A stretch of DNA of 6,851 nucleotides from Alphaproteobacteria bacterium (GCA_017555325.1 JAFZGR010000286.1:1-6851), one strand, 5' to 3'; numbered from the stretch's first letter, positions 1 to 6,758 are shown. Notes: a model not told the origin generated them from the letters alone. Translations and numbers: made by a program.

Positions 1-1352
1 CAAGGAGTTGAACAATCTGCCCCAACTCGCCCTGCTTTACAAGTACAAACAGCACCGTCTTGTGTCAATGTCCATGTGCCATAGGTCGTTCCATATGCTG
101 GATTACACACAACATTACAACTTGATCCAATATAAGGAAAATTACAAGCACATATTGGTTTATCTTCTGTGTAATACCACTGTTTATTGGCAGAAGAATT
201 ACAACTTTCTGTTGGTGGCGTTTTACAATCTGTACCAGAATAACCTCTTGTACAACGACAAACTCTTTTGCCATTCTCATACGTCACATAACCTGTACGA
301 CCATCATAGTTTTCATTTAAAACTATTCCACAATTTTCATCTTCCTCTATTTCACAAGATACACCCGAATATCCCGTTTCACAGATACATGACCCATACA
401 TTAATGTTCCGTGTCCATTACACAAGGGAGTTTCCGATCTATCTTCATATTCACAATGTTGCCCCCAAAATCCCGGATCACAAGCACATCCATTTCCAAT
501 GGTACTATTATTCCAACCATTCATATCTGAACCATAAATAGTACTCCGATTATTACAAGCATCTCCAGAGGGATCATAATTTTCACAATGTGCTCCCCAA
601 TAGCCTTTATTACAAACTCTGCACATATAATGTCCCATATACAAATATACAGGATGACCACTATTTAATTGTCCATTACAAAAATTTTCAGAAGTACAGG
701 AATCTGTTTTTTCACAATCCAAATAACATTTACCTGTTGAATCCATTCGTCTATACCCTTTAGATGTATCACATTGATTGCAGAGATGACCGCTATAACC
801 TTCATCACAAATACATTTATTTCCATCTGGTGTTCCGTATAAACCACAATTAAGTGGGGTTTCTTCTTCATCAGTATCATCTTCATCCGAATTATCTGTT
901 TCCGGTGCAAATCCGCTTAAATCATTGTTAATGTAATATACAATTTCGCCACAGGTTTCTGCCGTCACTTCTGCAACTTGTATATCATACGGCATAGCCC
1001 ACCCCGTTTTTTGGAGTTGTTCGCATATTTCTGTCGGAATATCAAAAAGTGTTATTTCAAAATGATCGTTAAAACCCAGCACTTCATAACCATATCCCAT
1101 ACGTGTGACAGCATTTTCTTCGCTCAATAATTCTCCGTCTGTCGGCATTGTTCGTTCTTCTGTCATTTGTTGCATTTGAATGCCGTATGTATTAGCCATA
1201 ATATTGAGTTCATTAACGGTTTCATTGACCCGATATTTCATCATCCCGAATTTATACCCCATAATACCACCGACACTTAACACCCCGATAACGGCTAAAA
1301 CCCCCAACATTTCTACCATGGAACGACCGCTTTCATTGAGTTTATTTTTCAT
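1..1352 (-). CDS. Prepilin-like protein with C-terminal array of EGF-like modules (3' end beyond window)
   Basis: The start at 1352 is set by AGGAGG four bases upstream; 450 codons are open and no stop is reached at the left edge. Residues 1-9 are a short leader ending in Gly9. The motif GRSMVEMLGVLAVIGV follows, a prepilin peptidase site with Glu14 at mature +5 and a hydrophobic helix to about residue 33. Residues 34-150 form a small pilin-like head with Cys110 and Cys134, perhaps a disulfide like that of type IVb pilins. An acidic linker (about 152-166, rich in Asp and Glu) leads to seven EGF-like modules with closing cysteines at 191, 256, 300, 333, 376, 412 and 447. Each ends with exactly eight residues between the last two cysteines, and most fit C-x-C-x(5)-G-x(2)-C. 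I infer a secreted or pilus-associated adhesin whose EGF array is displayed outside the cell. The ligand is unknown. The prepilin and EGF assignments are firm; the adhesin role is inference. Confidence 0.9.
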   Translation of the reverse strand, partial: MKNKLNESGRSMVEMLGVLAVIGVLSVGGIMGYKFGMMKYRVNETVNELNIMANTYGIQMQQMTEERTMPTDGELLSEENAVTRMGYGYEVLGFNDHFEITLFDIPTEICEQLQKTGWAMPYDIQVAEVTAETCGEIVYYINNDLSGFAPETDNSDEDDTDEEETPLNCGLYGTPDGNKCICDEGYSGHLCNQCDTSKGYRRMDSTGKCYLDCEKTDSCTSENFCNGQLNSGHPVYLYMGHYMCRVCNKGYWGAHCENYDPSGDACNNRSTIYGSDMNGWNNSTIGNGCACDPGFWGQHCEYEDRSETPLCNGHGTLMYGSCICETGYSGVSCEIEEDENCGIVLNENYDGRTGYVTYENGKRVCRCTRGYSGTDCKTPPTESCNSSANKQWYYTEDKPICACNFPYIGSSCNVVCNPAYGTTYGTWTLTQDGAVCTCKAGRVGADCSTP

Positions 1353-1356
1353 TCTT

Positions 1357-1362
1357 CCTCCT
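1357..1362 (-). promoter_or_regulatory. Ribosome binding site of the EGF-prepilin gene
   Basis: The minus strand reads AGGAGG here, followed by AAGA and the ATG at 1352. It is a full anti-Shine-Dalgarno match that fixes the start, so the leader before the pilin helix is only nine residues. I could not identify a convincing -35/-10 pair upstream, because the region is too rich in A and T. Confidence 0.8.
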
Positions 1363-1396
1363 CATTTTTAAGTTATTCCGATAAAATGAGTGTAAT

Positions 1397-1541
1397 AAAA
1401 GGTACGTTTTTTTACGTATACAAATTGGAAAAATCAGAGTTTTTGAAAAATAAAAGATTGCTGTTTTAATTGAATAATTTATTTAAAATCAAAAAAAATA
1501 TCAAAAAGTGAAAAAAAAGGTTGCAATTAAACGTACCTTTT
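1397..1541. repeat. Widely spaced 13-bp inverted repeat upstream of the EGF-prepilin gene
   Basis: AAAAGGTACGTTT at 1397-1409 and its exact reverse complement AAACGTACCTTTT at 1529-1541 are 119 bp apart. The left copy overlaps a smaller dyad, TACGT/ACGTA, around 1403-1418. Both arms lie in the 5' non-coding region of the EGF-prepilin gene, so a paired protein-binding site (looping operator) or a large RNA stem is possible. The function is not known; only the repeat itself is seen directly. Confidence 0.6.
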
Positions 1542-1546
1542 TTTTC
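1510..1546. terminator. A/T-rich perfect hairpin, possible weak terminator or leader structure
   Basis: GAAAAAAAAGGT at 1510-1521 pairs perfectly with ACCTTTTTTTTC at 1535-1546 around a 13-nt loop. The A8 and T8 tracts give a U-run in either direction, as in bidirectional intrinsic terminators, but only a few G-C pairs support the stem. It lies between the small ORF (stop at 1816) and the EGF-prepilin start (1352) on the same strand. It could therefore end transcription from the former or act in the leader of the latter. Its right arm shares bases with the 13-bp inverted repeat, so the two structures are mutually exclusive. Confidence 0.4.
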
Positions 1547-1628
1547 GGATAGAGGTTTTTATGCCATTGTTATATTTGTTATCGCATCTCTTTTATATTC
1601 GCTGTTTTTAATTTATTGTTTGCATTTA

Positions 1629-1790
1629 TTGTCAATCTGAACTTGTTTCAATGCGCGGTGGGAGGAGTACAAACAATGTACTGTTATCGGAACGAGACCT
1701 CATGTCGAAGCACAGGGTAACAGCGGGAATGAAAAAGGGTGTGAAATGGCGTTCTGTCACTTCGTTGTCAATCTGAACTTGTTTCAGATT
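1629..1790. repeat. REP/palindromic-type dispersed element with 22-bp direct repeats
   Basis: Identical 22-bp copies, with core CAATCTGAACTTGTTTCA, lie at 1629-1650 and 1765-1786. The second copy extends into a perfect dyad, AATCTGAA (1770-1777) and TTCAGATT (1783-1790) around CTTGT. The DNA between them is visibly richer in G and C than its surroundings and holds another small dyad, AGTACA/TGTACT, at 1666-1682. No transposase or protein-like reading frame is present. This looks like a non-autonomous repeat of the kind scattered in intergenic regions of alphaproteobacteria; I recall CTGAACTTGTTTCAG-type palindromes from such genomes but cannot search here. The exact borders are uncertain, and the right end may reach about 1815. 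Confidence 0.6.
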
Positions 1791-1815
1791 CTGAAAGAAA
1801 TATGGCTCGAACACT

Positions 1816-2142
1816 TTACCCTTTCTCAATTTCTCGTTCTCGATTGGCATTTTCTAAATATTGCTGCATTTTATCGCCGTCACTCGGTTCAATATTGGGT
1901 TGGCATTCCCCTTGTCCTGAACAATCTAATCCCGAAAAAGAACATTCATCATCTGTTTGGTTGTTTTTTCGTAAATCACAAAGAGAAATCGGTACGATAT
2001 ATGAAATTCGATTCAAAAAATAACCACTTAACACGAGATATTTTTCCCGTGTCAGTCTTAAAAACGATTGATGTGTTATTTGTTTTAAGTTTTTCTTTGT
2101 TTGTTTCTTGTTTTTTATGCAATTCTGATTGGTTTCATCCAT
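1816..2142 (-). CDS. Possible small cysteine-containing protein, unknown function
   Basis: This is a 108-codon frame beginning at an ATG (2142) preceded by AAGGGGAA at good spacing and ending in TAA at 1816. An upstream in-frame ATG at 2226 lacks a good ribosome site, so I prefer 2142. The N-terminal third is Lys/Gln/Asn-rich. The middle (about residues 40-50, around REKYLVLSGYFLNRISYIVP) is moderately hydrophobic but not a clear membrane segment. The C-terminal half has four cysteines, three of them in DECSFSGLDCSGQGECQP, then an acidic and basic tail. I do not recognise the family. The cysteine spacing loosely recalls the neighbouring EGF modules but lacks the C-x-C-x8-C ending. The stop lies next to the dispersed repeat, so it may be a remnant truncated by that element. 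It may also not be translated. Confidence 0.4.
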   Translation of the reverse strand: MDETNQNCIKNKKQTKKNLKQITHQSFLRLTREKYLVLSGYFLNRISYIVPISLCDLRKNNQTDDECSFSGLDCSGQGECQPNIEPSDGDKMQQYLENANREREIEKG

Positions 2143-2165
2143 TTTATTCCCCTTTTTTTTATATG

Positions 2166-2194
2166 TATATAAGCAACAGGCCTTTTTTTTACAA
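2166..2194 (-). promoter_or_regulatory. Candidate promoter for the small minus-strand ORF
   Basis: On the minus strand, TTGTAA (2194-2189) and TATATA (2171-2166) are 17 bp apart. Transcription would start near 2159, about 17 bases before the ATG at 2142, leaving room for the GGGG ribosome site. The region is so AT-rich that chance matches are likely. Confidence 0.35.
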
Positions 2195-2245
2195 TCTCCT
2201 TTTAAAAAAATAATGTCATTTTGCATTTTTTATTGAAAAAAATGA

Positions 2246-2274
2246 TTTACTGTTATAAAAAAAATTGTTATAAT
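2246..2274 (+). promoter_or_regulatory. Extended -10 promoter of the LamG/PilV-like operon
   Basis: TTTACT (2246-2251) and a perfect TATAAT (2269-2274) are 17 bp apart, and a TG one base before the -10 makes it an extended -10 promoter. Start of transcription would be near 2281, giving a leader of about 25 bases that contains the AAGGGGG ribosome site at 2295-2301. No clear operator dyad is visible. Confidence 0.7.
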
Positions 2275-2305
2275 GATTGTAAATGTATTATCCGAAGGGG
2301 GTTAA

Positions 2306-4081
2306 ATGGTTTTTTGGGGTACGGTTTTAGCTTTTGTTATCGGCATTATGTATTATATGATGCATCCGATGGAAGACAAAATCAATACGGTTTACATGCC
2401 TGCTTCGGAAGCTTATGTTTCCAGTTTTGTTGCCCAGCATCAAGCCGCCAAAGATGCCGCTCGAGAAGTATCTGTTTCGTTAACAAATGCAGCCCCTTTA
2501 ACAAAAAAACAAAATGACGGAGCAATTTGGATTTTAAGCGGTTCAGGTGGGGCTGGTGAACGCAATTGGTTAGATACCTTTTTGCCACCTTCCTTGGCAC
2601 TTGTATCCAGTAGTTTATTTCAACCGAAGGGTTCAACCGAATCGATGTATTCATCCTTTGGAAGCGGTGGTGTTTCTCAATCCGGTGGTAGTTTTGATTC
2701 AAGCAATGATCAAAACATGTTTACCAGTGTTCTTTTGTGTTTGGATCAACCGGAACGCCGTGAGGTTGGAGAGATATTTAAACTTGGCACATTAACAAAT
2801 TGTACCTCTACCGATCCGGCAAAGCAACCAGATACAAAATATGTTTTAACCTATGGACCTGTTCCGAATGAGTTAGATGCGCCATATATGCGGAATAAAG
2901 TTTTGTTATATGAAGCAGCACTTGCCAAACGAACCCATGGATCTCCCGATTGCGGATATTTATATAAAGATGAAACAGGTTATTATGTGCATACATATCA
3001 ATACAAAACCCGTCGCATTCCTTCACAATTTATGGCGGAACTGGAAAAAAATGAATATTTGACAATCGAAAATGGACGTGTAGGCGCACAATCCTATATT
3101 AAATCATCTGAAACGGCACCTAACACTTCCGGAGAAGCAGAATATGTTGATATGCTGATTTGTATATCTCCCGTCAATAAACCGTATCCGACAGATAATT
3201 TACTGTTCCATTATGATTCGTTAATAAATACCGGTACGCCTAAAGAACACTCTTCTGATACAACAACTTGGGCAAATTTGGCCGTACCTTCTTCAAATGC
3301 AACTGTTAACGGTGGAAACAGTTGGTATTTCAGAGAAACAACCAACAAAGACGGAAACGTTGTGAAACAACCTTACCCGGATTCCGGTAAGAGAGGATTA
3401 ACCATGGATGGCAGTCGTTATATCCAATCGGATAAAATGATGGCCGATTTGTTGCCGGGGGCATCTTTCGGAGCAACGATTTCAATTTTTGCTCAATTTA
3501 AAAGTGGTTCTTATGGTGTTTTCGGATCATCCAGCTGTACACCAACGGTCGGGAAACCGTGTATAACGGCAACATTTAATAATGGAACGCTAACGGTTGA
3601 ATTAAAAGGGAAAAAAGATGAGTCCGGAGCAACAACATACTCATCCGCATCAGCAACAGTTCCAATAAACAGATTAACACAAGTCAGTTATGTGTTGAAT
3701 AAAAATGCACATCAAATTTATGTTGATGGCAGACCAAACGGTAGTGTGTCTTTTGGAACAACAATCGGAACACTTTCCGGATTAAGCGGTTCAAATATTT
3801 TATTTGGGACAACCGGTACAAGTTCAAATATGCAAGGCACAATATATAGTATTTTGGGTCACACAATGCCCCTCACTTTCCAAACATATTCTTTAACGCC
3901 TAGTGCCGATGCTTCCGATTCAACCGATATTCATATCAGCAATTGTTCCGGTAGCGATTGTTACGAAAGTAAACATCACATTAACAGTATCCCCCGCATT
4001 ATGAATTCAAATATGCGCCGATACAGTCCCCGTTATAAACCAAGAACCATTGATTATAAATCTATTAAAAAAGGAGCCTAA
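2306..4081 (+). CDS. Membrane-anchored surface protein with LamG/concanavalin-like domain
   Basis: The 591-residue frame has its start fixed by an in-frame TAA just before the ATG and AAGGGGG four bases further up. Residues 3-19 (around FWGTVLAFVIGIMYY) form one hydrophobic helix with no prepilin Gly/Glu+5 motif, so it is probably a signal anchor with the rest outside the cytoplasm. Residues 25-290 are unrecognised and include a Gly/Ser-rich stretch at about 109-135. Residues 298-525 look like a LamG-type jelly roll. They open with LLFHYDS and contain RGLTMDGSRYIQ, VSYVLNKNAHQIYVDGR and NILFGTTG, the usual order of a fully conserved-looking lectin/glucanase fold. LamG folds often bind glycans or proteins, but no ligand can be named. 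The tail after 525 is basic and has two cysteines close together (NCSGSDC). It is the first gene of an operon with the PilV-like gene, which suggests a shared surface structure. It is not a recognised enzyme. Confidence 0.85.
   Translation: MVFWGTVLAFVIGIMYYMMHPMEDKINTVYMPASEAYVSSFVAQHQAAKDAAREVSVSLTNAAPLTKKQNDGAIWILSGSGGAGERNWLDTFLPPSLALVSSSLFQPKGSTESMYSSFGSGGVSQSGGSFDSSNDQNMFTSVLLCLDQPERREVGEIFKLGTLTNCTSTDPAKQPDTKYVLTYGPVPNELDAPYMRNKVLLYEAALAKRTHGSPDCGYLYKDETGYYVHTYQYKTRRIPSQFMAELEKNEYLTIENGRVGAQSYIKSSETAPNTSGEAEYVDMLICISPVNKPYPTDNLLFHYDSLINTGTPKEHSSDTTTWANLAVPSSNATVNGGNSWYFRETTNKDGNVVKQPYPDSGKRGLTMDGSRYIQSDKMMADLLPGASFGATISIFAQFKSGSYGVFGSSSCTPTVGKPCITATFNNGTLTVELKGKKDESGATTYSSASATVPINRLTQVSYVLNKNAHQIYVDGRPNGSVSFGTTIGTLSGLSGSNILFGTTGTSSNMQGTIYSILGHTMPLTFQTYSLTPSADASDSTDIHISNCSGSDCYESKHHINSIPRIMNSNMRRYSPRYKPRTIDYKSIKKGA
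4071..4076 (+). promoter_or_regulatory. Ribosome binding site inside the end of the LamG gene
   Basis: AAGGAG overlaps the last codons of the upstream gene and stands seven bases before the ATG at 4084. With the stop at 4079-4081, only two bases separate the two genes, so they are almost certainly co-transcribed and perhaps translationally coupled. Confidence 0.8.
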
Positions 4082-4083
4082 CC

Positions 4084-5712
4084 ATGACACGGAGAACAGA
4101 TAAACAAAACGAAAAAGGGGCTTTAATTGTTGAAGTTATTGCCGTTATTGCTCTGCTTGGCGTAATGGGTCCGCTTTTGTTCCGTCAGGTTATGAGCCGA
4201 AACGAAGAAGTGGATAATATTAACATTGCGACTGAGGTTCGTACATTAAAAGAAGGGTTTGCCGCTTATATCATGAGTAATCGAGGTGAAATTATTGAAA
4301 ATTATCCGGATGGTGAATGTCATACGGTTTCGGCAGATCGTATTATTAATTTCTTACCGGGGGGGAATGATGCCGTTGATTATTATGAATATGAATTATG
4401 TAATTTTAATGGCTTCTTACAGGGTTTTGTCACCCCGCAACCATTGGCTTTGCCGGAAAAATTAGGCTTAAAACGTTCTGCGCGTATTGCTAACCTGATT
4501 GGAGCAGACGGGGCTATTTGTCAAAATGGAAACATCAATGGTGTTGCCGGTGGTTGGGGATTTGAAGATACATTAGATTTATGTCATACTCAACCGATGT
4601 TTTTGGCAACAACGGGGATGGATACCTATGTGCCGGAAGTTGCTTTTGAAGATTATAGTGCCAGTTTGGTTAATATGCCGAACAGAGTCGGCTTTGAAGC
4701 TCTTCAAGCTTCTCATTATTTTTCAGTAGGGGCAAACTGTTATAAAAACTATCATAACACCACCACAAACGGCAAACAACAAAACGATGAAATTGTCGGG
4801 GCCGGCGGTTCTGTTGATTCAGGTAACTGTGATCCGCTCTTTTGGGTGGGAAAAATGGGTTCGGCTGATACATCTGATGGCGGAACGGTATATGTTAAAA
4901 ATGATTTAATGATTGGACGCAAAAATCACTCACAACGACAAGCTGTCGGCATCTTTGCAGATGAAAGTGATTCGGATACAACCGGCACTTATTCTGAAAC
5001 ACTATCTGATGGCAACAAAATCGAAGTTTATGACAATACTGGCACGGCTCGTGTTGTTATCAACGGAAAAGGTGAAATTGTTGCAACGAATGATGCTGGT
5101 GAAACATTGACAATTACCAGTGAAAAAATTCAATCTTCCATCAAAGCGGACAAAGCAACTAGATTAGAAGGAACAGATGCATACTATAAAGTAGACCCTG
5201 CTTATACATCTGTTATGAAAGATATTATTTTAGAATCCCGGGGTGGGGCTCGTCTGAGTGAAATCCTACCAAACTATATCAGCAAGGGTGTTTATTCAAT
5301 CAACGGAATAGATAATAAAGTAAGTAAACCAACTTGTCCGAATGGATATGCACAAGCTGTTATTGTAACGCCTATCGGATGGACGGAAAAGGCACAAGTT
5401 GATGTATCAACACTTGCAGATAATTTAAAAATAACCGGAAACGTTGATGTAACAACCGGGCATGCCGATTCATTAAAAATCACCGAATTGAATACAGACA
5501 GTAAAGTCGTCGCTGATGCCGATCTGGGCGGATTAACAATGAAAGTGGATGATTCAGACAGAAATTACTGGGTTGTCACATTTAAAGAAAAAAACAATAC
5601 AGAAAGAACCGATATCTCGGCAACCGTACAAACATTCTGTGTCTTTGATGAAAGCTATGGTGCTGATTGGAGTAATACGAAAAAACCGAGCGATTTGGAA
5701 AGAAGGGAATAA
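4084..5712 (+). CDS. Large prepilin-like protein, PilV-like minor pilin or tip adhesin
   Basis: This 542-residue protein has the leader MTRRTDKQNEKG, then ALIVEVIAVIALLGV. Gly12 is the predicted prepilin peptidase site and Glu17 is at mature +5; the hydrophobic helix runs to about residue 36. An amphipathic stretch (about 40-70, DNINIATEVRTLKEGFAAY) follows, as in pilin stalks. The rest is beta-prone and rich in Asp, Gly and Thr. Around residues 312-345, IEVYDNTGTARVVINGKGEI recalls the repetitive strands of fibre and adhesin proteins. Cys418 in PTCPNGYAQA and Cys519 near the C-terminus resemble the CSPNG-type ending of shufflon PilV proteins of IncI1 thin pili. Typical major pilins are about 150-200 residues, so this is more likely a minor pilin or tip adhesin. 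Eight cysteines in total could form disulfides outside the cytoplasm. The prepilin N-terminus is firm; the PilV link is a weaker inference. It is the second and last gene before a strong terminator. Confidence 0.85.
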   Translation: MTRRTDKQNEKGALIVEVIAVIALLGVMGPLLFRQVMSRNEEVDNINIATEVRTLKEGFAAYIMSNRGEIIENYPDGECHTVSADRIINFLPGGNDAVDYYEYELCNFNGFLQGFVTPQPLALPEKLGLKRSARIANLIGADGAICQNGNINGVAGGWGFEDTLDLCHTQPMFLATTGMDTYVPEVAFEDYSASLVNMPNRVGFEALQASHYFSVGANCYKNYHNTTTNGKQQNDEIVGAGGSVDSGNCDPLFWVGKMGSADTSDGGTVYVKNDLMIGRKNHSQRQAVGIFADESDSDTTGTYSETLSDGNKIEVYDNTGTARVVINGKGEIVATNDAGETLTITSEKIQSSIKADKATRLEGTDAYYKVDPAYTSVMKDIILESRGGARLSEILPNYISKGVYSINGIDNKVSKPTCPNGYAQAVIVTPIGWTEKAQVDVSTLADNLKITGNVDVTTGHADSLKITELNTDSKVVADADLGGLTMKVDDSDRNYWVVTFKEKNNTERTDISATVQTFCVFDESYGADWSNTKKPSDLERRE

Positions 5713-5757
5713 TCCTTTTTCTTCATTAAACAAATCGTTATAAAGCGACATACTTAA

Positions 5758-5805
5758 AAAAAATATCTCCAAAACTCAATAATCTGATTTTTGGAGATAT
5801 TTTTT
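5758..5805. terminator. Rho-independent terminator after the surface operon
   Basis: AAAAAATATCTCCAAAA (5758-5774) pairs over 17 bp with TTTTGGAGATATTTTTT (5789-5805) around a 14-nt loop. It sits 45 bases after the stop of the PilV-like gene and ends in a T-run on the plus strand. The A-run on the other side makes it able to act in both directions. Confidence 0.85.
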
Positions 5806-6381
5806 ATTCTCTAATTTTCGGCAAAAAAATTAAACAACAAATCGATTATACCTTTACCGATACTCTTTTATAAAATAAAAAAACAACATATCTGTTTATA
5901 GTATTAAAAAACAATCTTATGCAGGTATGAATATATTTTAGCTGTAAGAATTATACTCTTATGGCGATTAAACAAGTTTAAAAGGGATAATACTATTTAC
6001 ATTAACCATTGAAAATTCAAATCATCTTTCTTAAACAAACCAATAGAAAATATCTTTTTAAAATTTCTGATTATAAAATAAAAAAATCAGCATACAAATA
6101 TCGCTCAAAAAAACATTACCACATTTATACATAAATATTTTATGTTTACGATTCGTTTTTAAAAAATAACACATTGAAATAAAACAATTATTTTAAATAA
6201 AAGATATAAAAACATACAAAATTATCATTTTTTGTGCAAAAAAGCGAAAAATTGGCGGAAAATAAGGGTTTTAGAGAATAAATGAAGCATGAAAAAAGAA
6301 TAAACAACACAAAAAAGACAAAAAATACACCCAAAAGGGGTAAAAAAATGAATTTTTTTTGAAAATCAAGTAAAAAGAGTG
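5806..6381. other. Very AT-rich intergenic stretch without a supported gene
   Basis: About 575 bases dominated by A and T tracts lie between the operon terminator and the HU promoter. The frames that exist are short, lack ribosome sites and encode only Phe/Leu/Ile-rich or Lys/Asn-rich low-complexity peptides, as expected by chance. A weak dyad, CTGATT/AATCAG, near 6067-6090 is the only structure I noticed. It could be bent DNA, an upstream element for the HU promoter, or a decayed gene. No tRNA, CRISPR or repeat array is visible. Confidence 0.6.
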
Positions 6382-6411
6382 TTGACATTTACCTAAAATA
6401 AACATTAAACT
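6382..6411 (+). promoter_or_regulatory. Promoter of the HU gene
   Basis: A consensus TTGACA (6382-6387) is followed after 18 bp by TAAACT (6406-6411), which keeps four of six -10 positions. Start of transcription would be near 6418, giving a leader of about 50 bases. The A-tracts immediately upstream would suit an UP element or DNA bending at a highly expressed gene. Confidence 0.65.
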
Positions 6412-6425
6412 GATTTTGTCAGGGA

Positions 6426-6440
6426 GGTACGGCGTACACC
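6426..6440 (+). promoter_or_regulatory. GC-rich dyad in the HU leader
   Basis: GGTACGGCGTACACC contains the perfect dyad GTACG-G-CGTAC (6427-6437), the most GC-rich spot in the surrounding several hundred bases. It lies just after the predicted transcription start. As RNA it could form at most a tight four-pair hairpin, so a protein-binding operator is as likely. Its role is unknown. Confidence 0.4.
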
Positions 6441-6457
6441 CGTTATATCAATAAAAA

Positions 6458-6463
6458 AAGGAG
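6458..6463 (+). promoter_or_regulatory. Ribosome binding site of the HU gene
   Basis: AAGGAG stands six bases before the ATG at 6470, ideal spacing that fixes the start and suits a strongly translated gene. Confidence 0.85.
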
Positions 6464-6469
6464 TTTATT

Positions 6470-6745
6470 ATGAACAAACAAGATTTAATCGCATCAATGT
6501 CAGAACTTGGTCAATACACAAAAACAGATGCAGATTGGGCATTAAAAACAACATTTAACGCTATTGCAGCAGCTTTAGAAAAAGGTGAAGAAGTTCGCAT
6601 TCCGAATTTTGGTACATTTAAAGTACACAAAAAAGCAGCAACAACAGGACGTAACCCGCACACAGGTGAATCCATCAACATTCCGGCATCTCTTCAACCG
6701 AAATTTACAGCTGGAAAAGGCTTAAAAGAATTAGTTAACAAATAA
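6470..6745 (+). CDS. hup: HU-family nucleoid DNA-binding protein
   Basis: The 91-residue protein has the normal HU length. Residues 1-45 give the helical dimerisation part, beginning MNKQDLIASMSE. NFGTFKV at 46-52 is the hallmark turn, and GRNPHTGESINIP at 60-72 is the DNA-binding arm with Pro63, the residue that intercalates and kinks DNA. The C-terminal helix FTAGKGLKELVN closes the fold. HU binds DNA as a dimer in the cytoplasm, bends and compacts it, and helps replication, recombination and transcription. An IHF subunit is possible from sequence alone, but the short neutral C-terminus and overall pattern fit HU better. The gene has its own consensus-type promoter and a terminator right behind it, so it is probably a single-gene unit. 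Confidence 0.96.
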   Translation: MNKQDLIASMSELGQYTKTDADWALKTTFNAIAAALEKGEEVRIPNFGTFKVHKKAATTGRNPHTGESINIPASLQPKFTAGKGLKELVNK

Positions 6746-6758
6746 ATTAATTTTTTTG

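Noticed and set aside
8..541. Long plus-strand open frame of 177 codons
   Set aside because: It lies antisense to the EGF array. Its His/Tyr/Asn-rich product is what the complementary strand of Cys/Gly-rich codons gives, and it has no ribosome site.
1..850. Cysteine-codon periodicity that could suggest a CRISPR or tandem DNA repeat
   Set aside because: The repeat exists at the protein level only. Module lengths vary and the DNA units are not near-identical.
1632..1850. Minus-strand frame of 72 codons across the repeat element
   Set aside because: It spans the dispersed repeat and has no ribosome site. The peptide looks like chance translation of repeat DNA.
1746..2213. Plus-strand frame of 155 codons
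   Set aside because: Its Phe/Leu/Ile-rich product is the antisense shadow of A-rich DNA and of the small minus-strand ORF, and it lacks a ribosome site.
2221..2517. Plus-strand frame of 98 codons overlapping the LamG gene start
   Set aside because: It overlaps the promoter and the better-supported gene in another frame, and has no ribosome site.
6282..6362. Short Lys/Asn-rich plus-strand frame of 26 codons before the HU promoter
   Set aside because: Its composition simply reflects A-rich DNA, and no properly spaced ribosome site precedes it.
6188..6388. Minus-strand hydrophobic frame of 66 codons
   Set aside because: It is Phe/Leu-rich low complexity from A-tracts, has no ribosome site, and its start overlaps the HU promoter.
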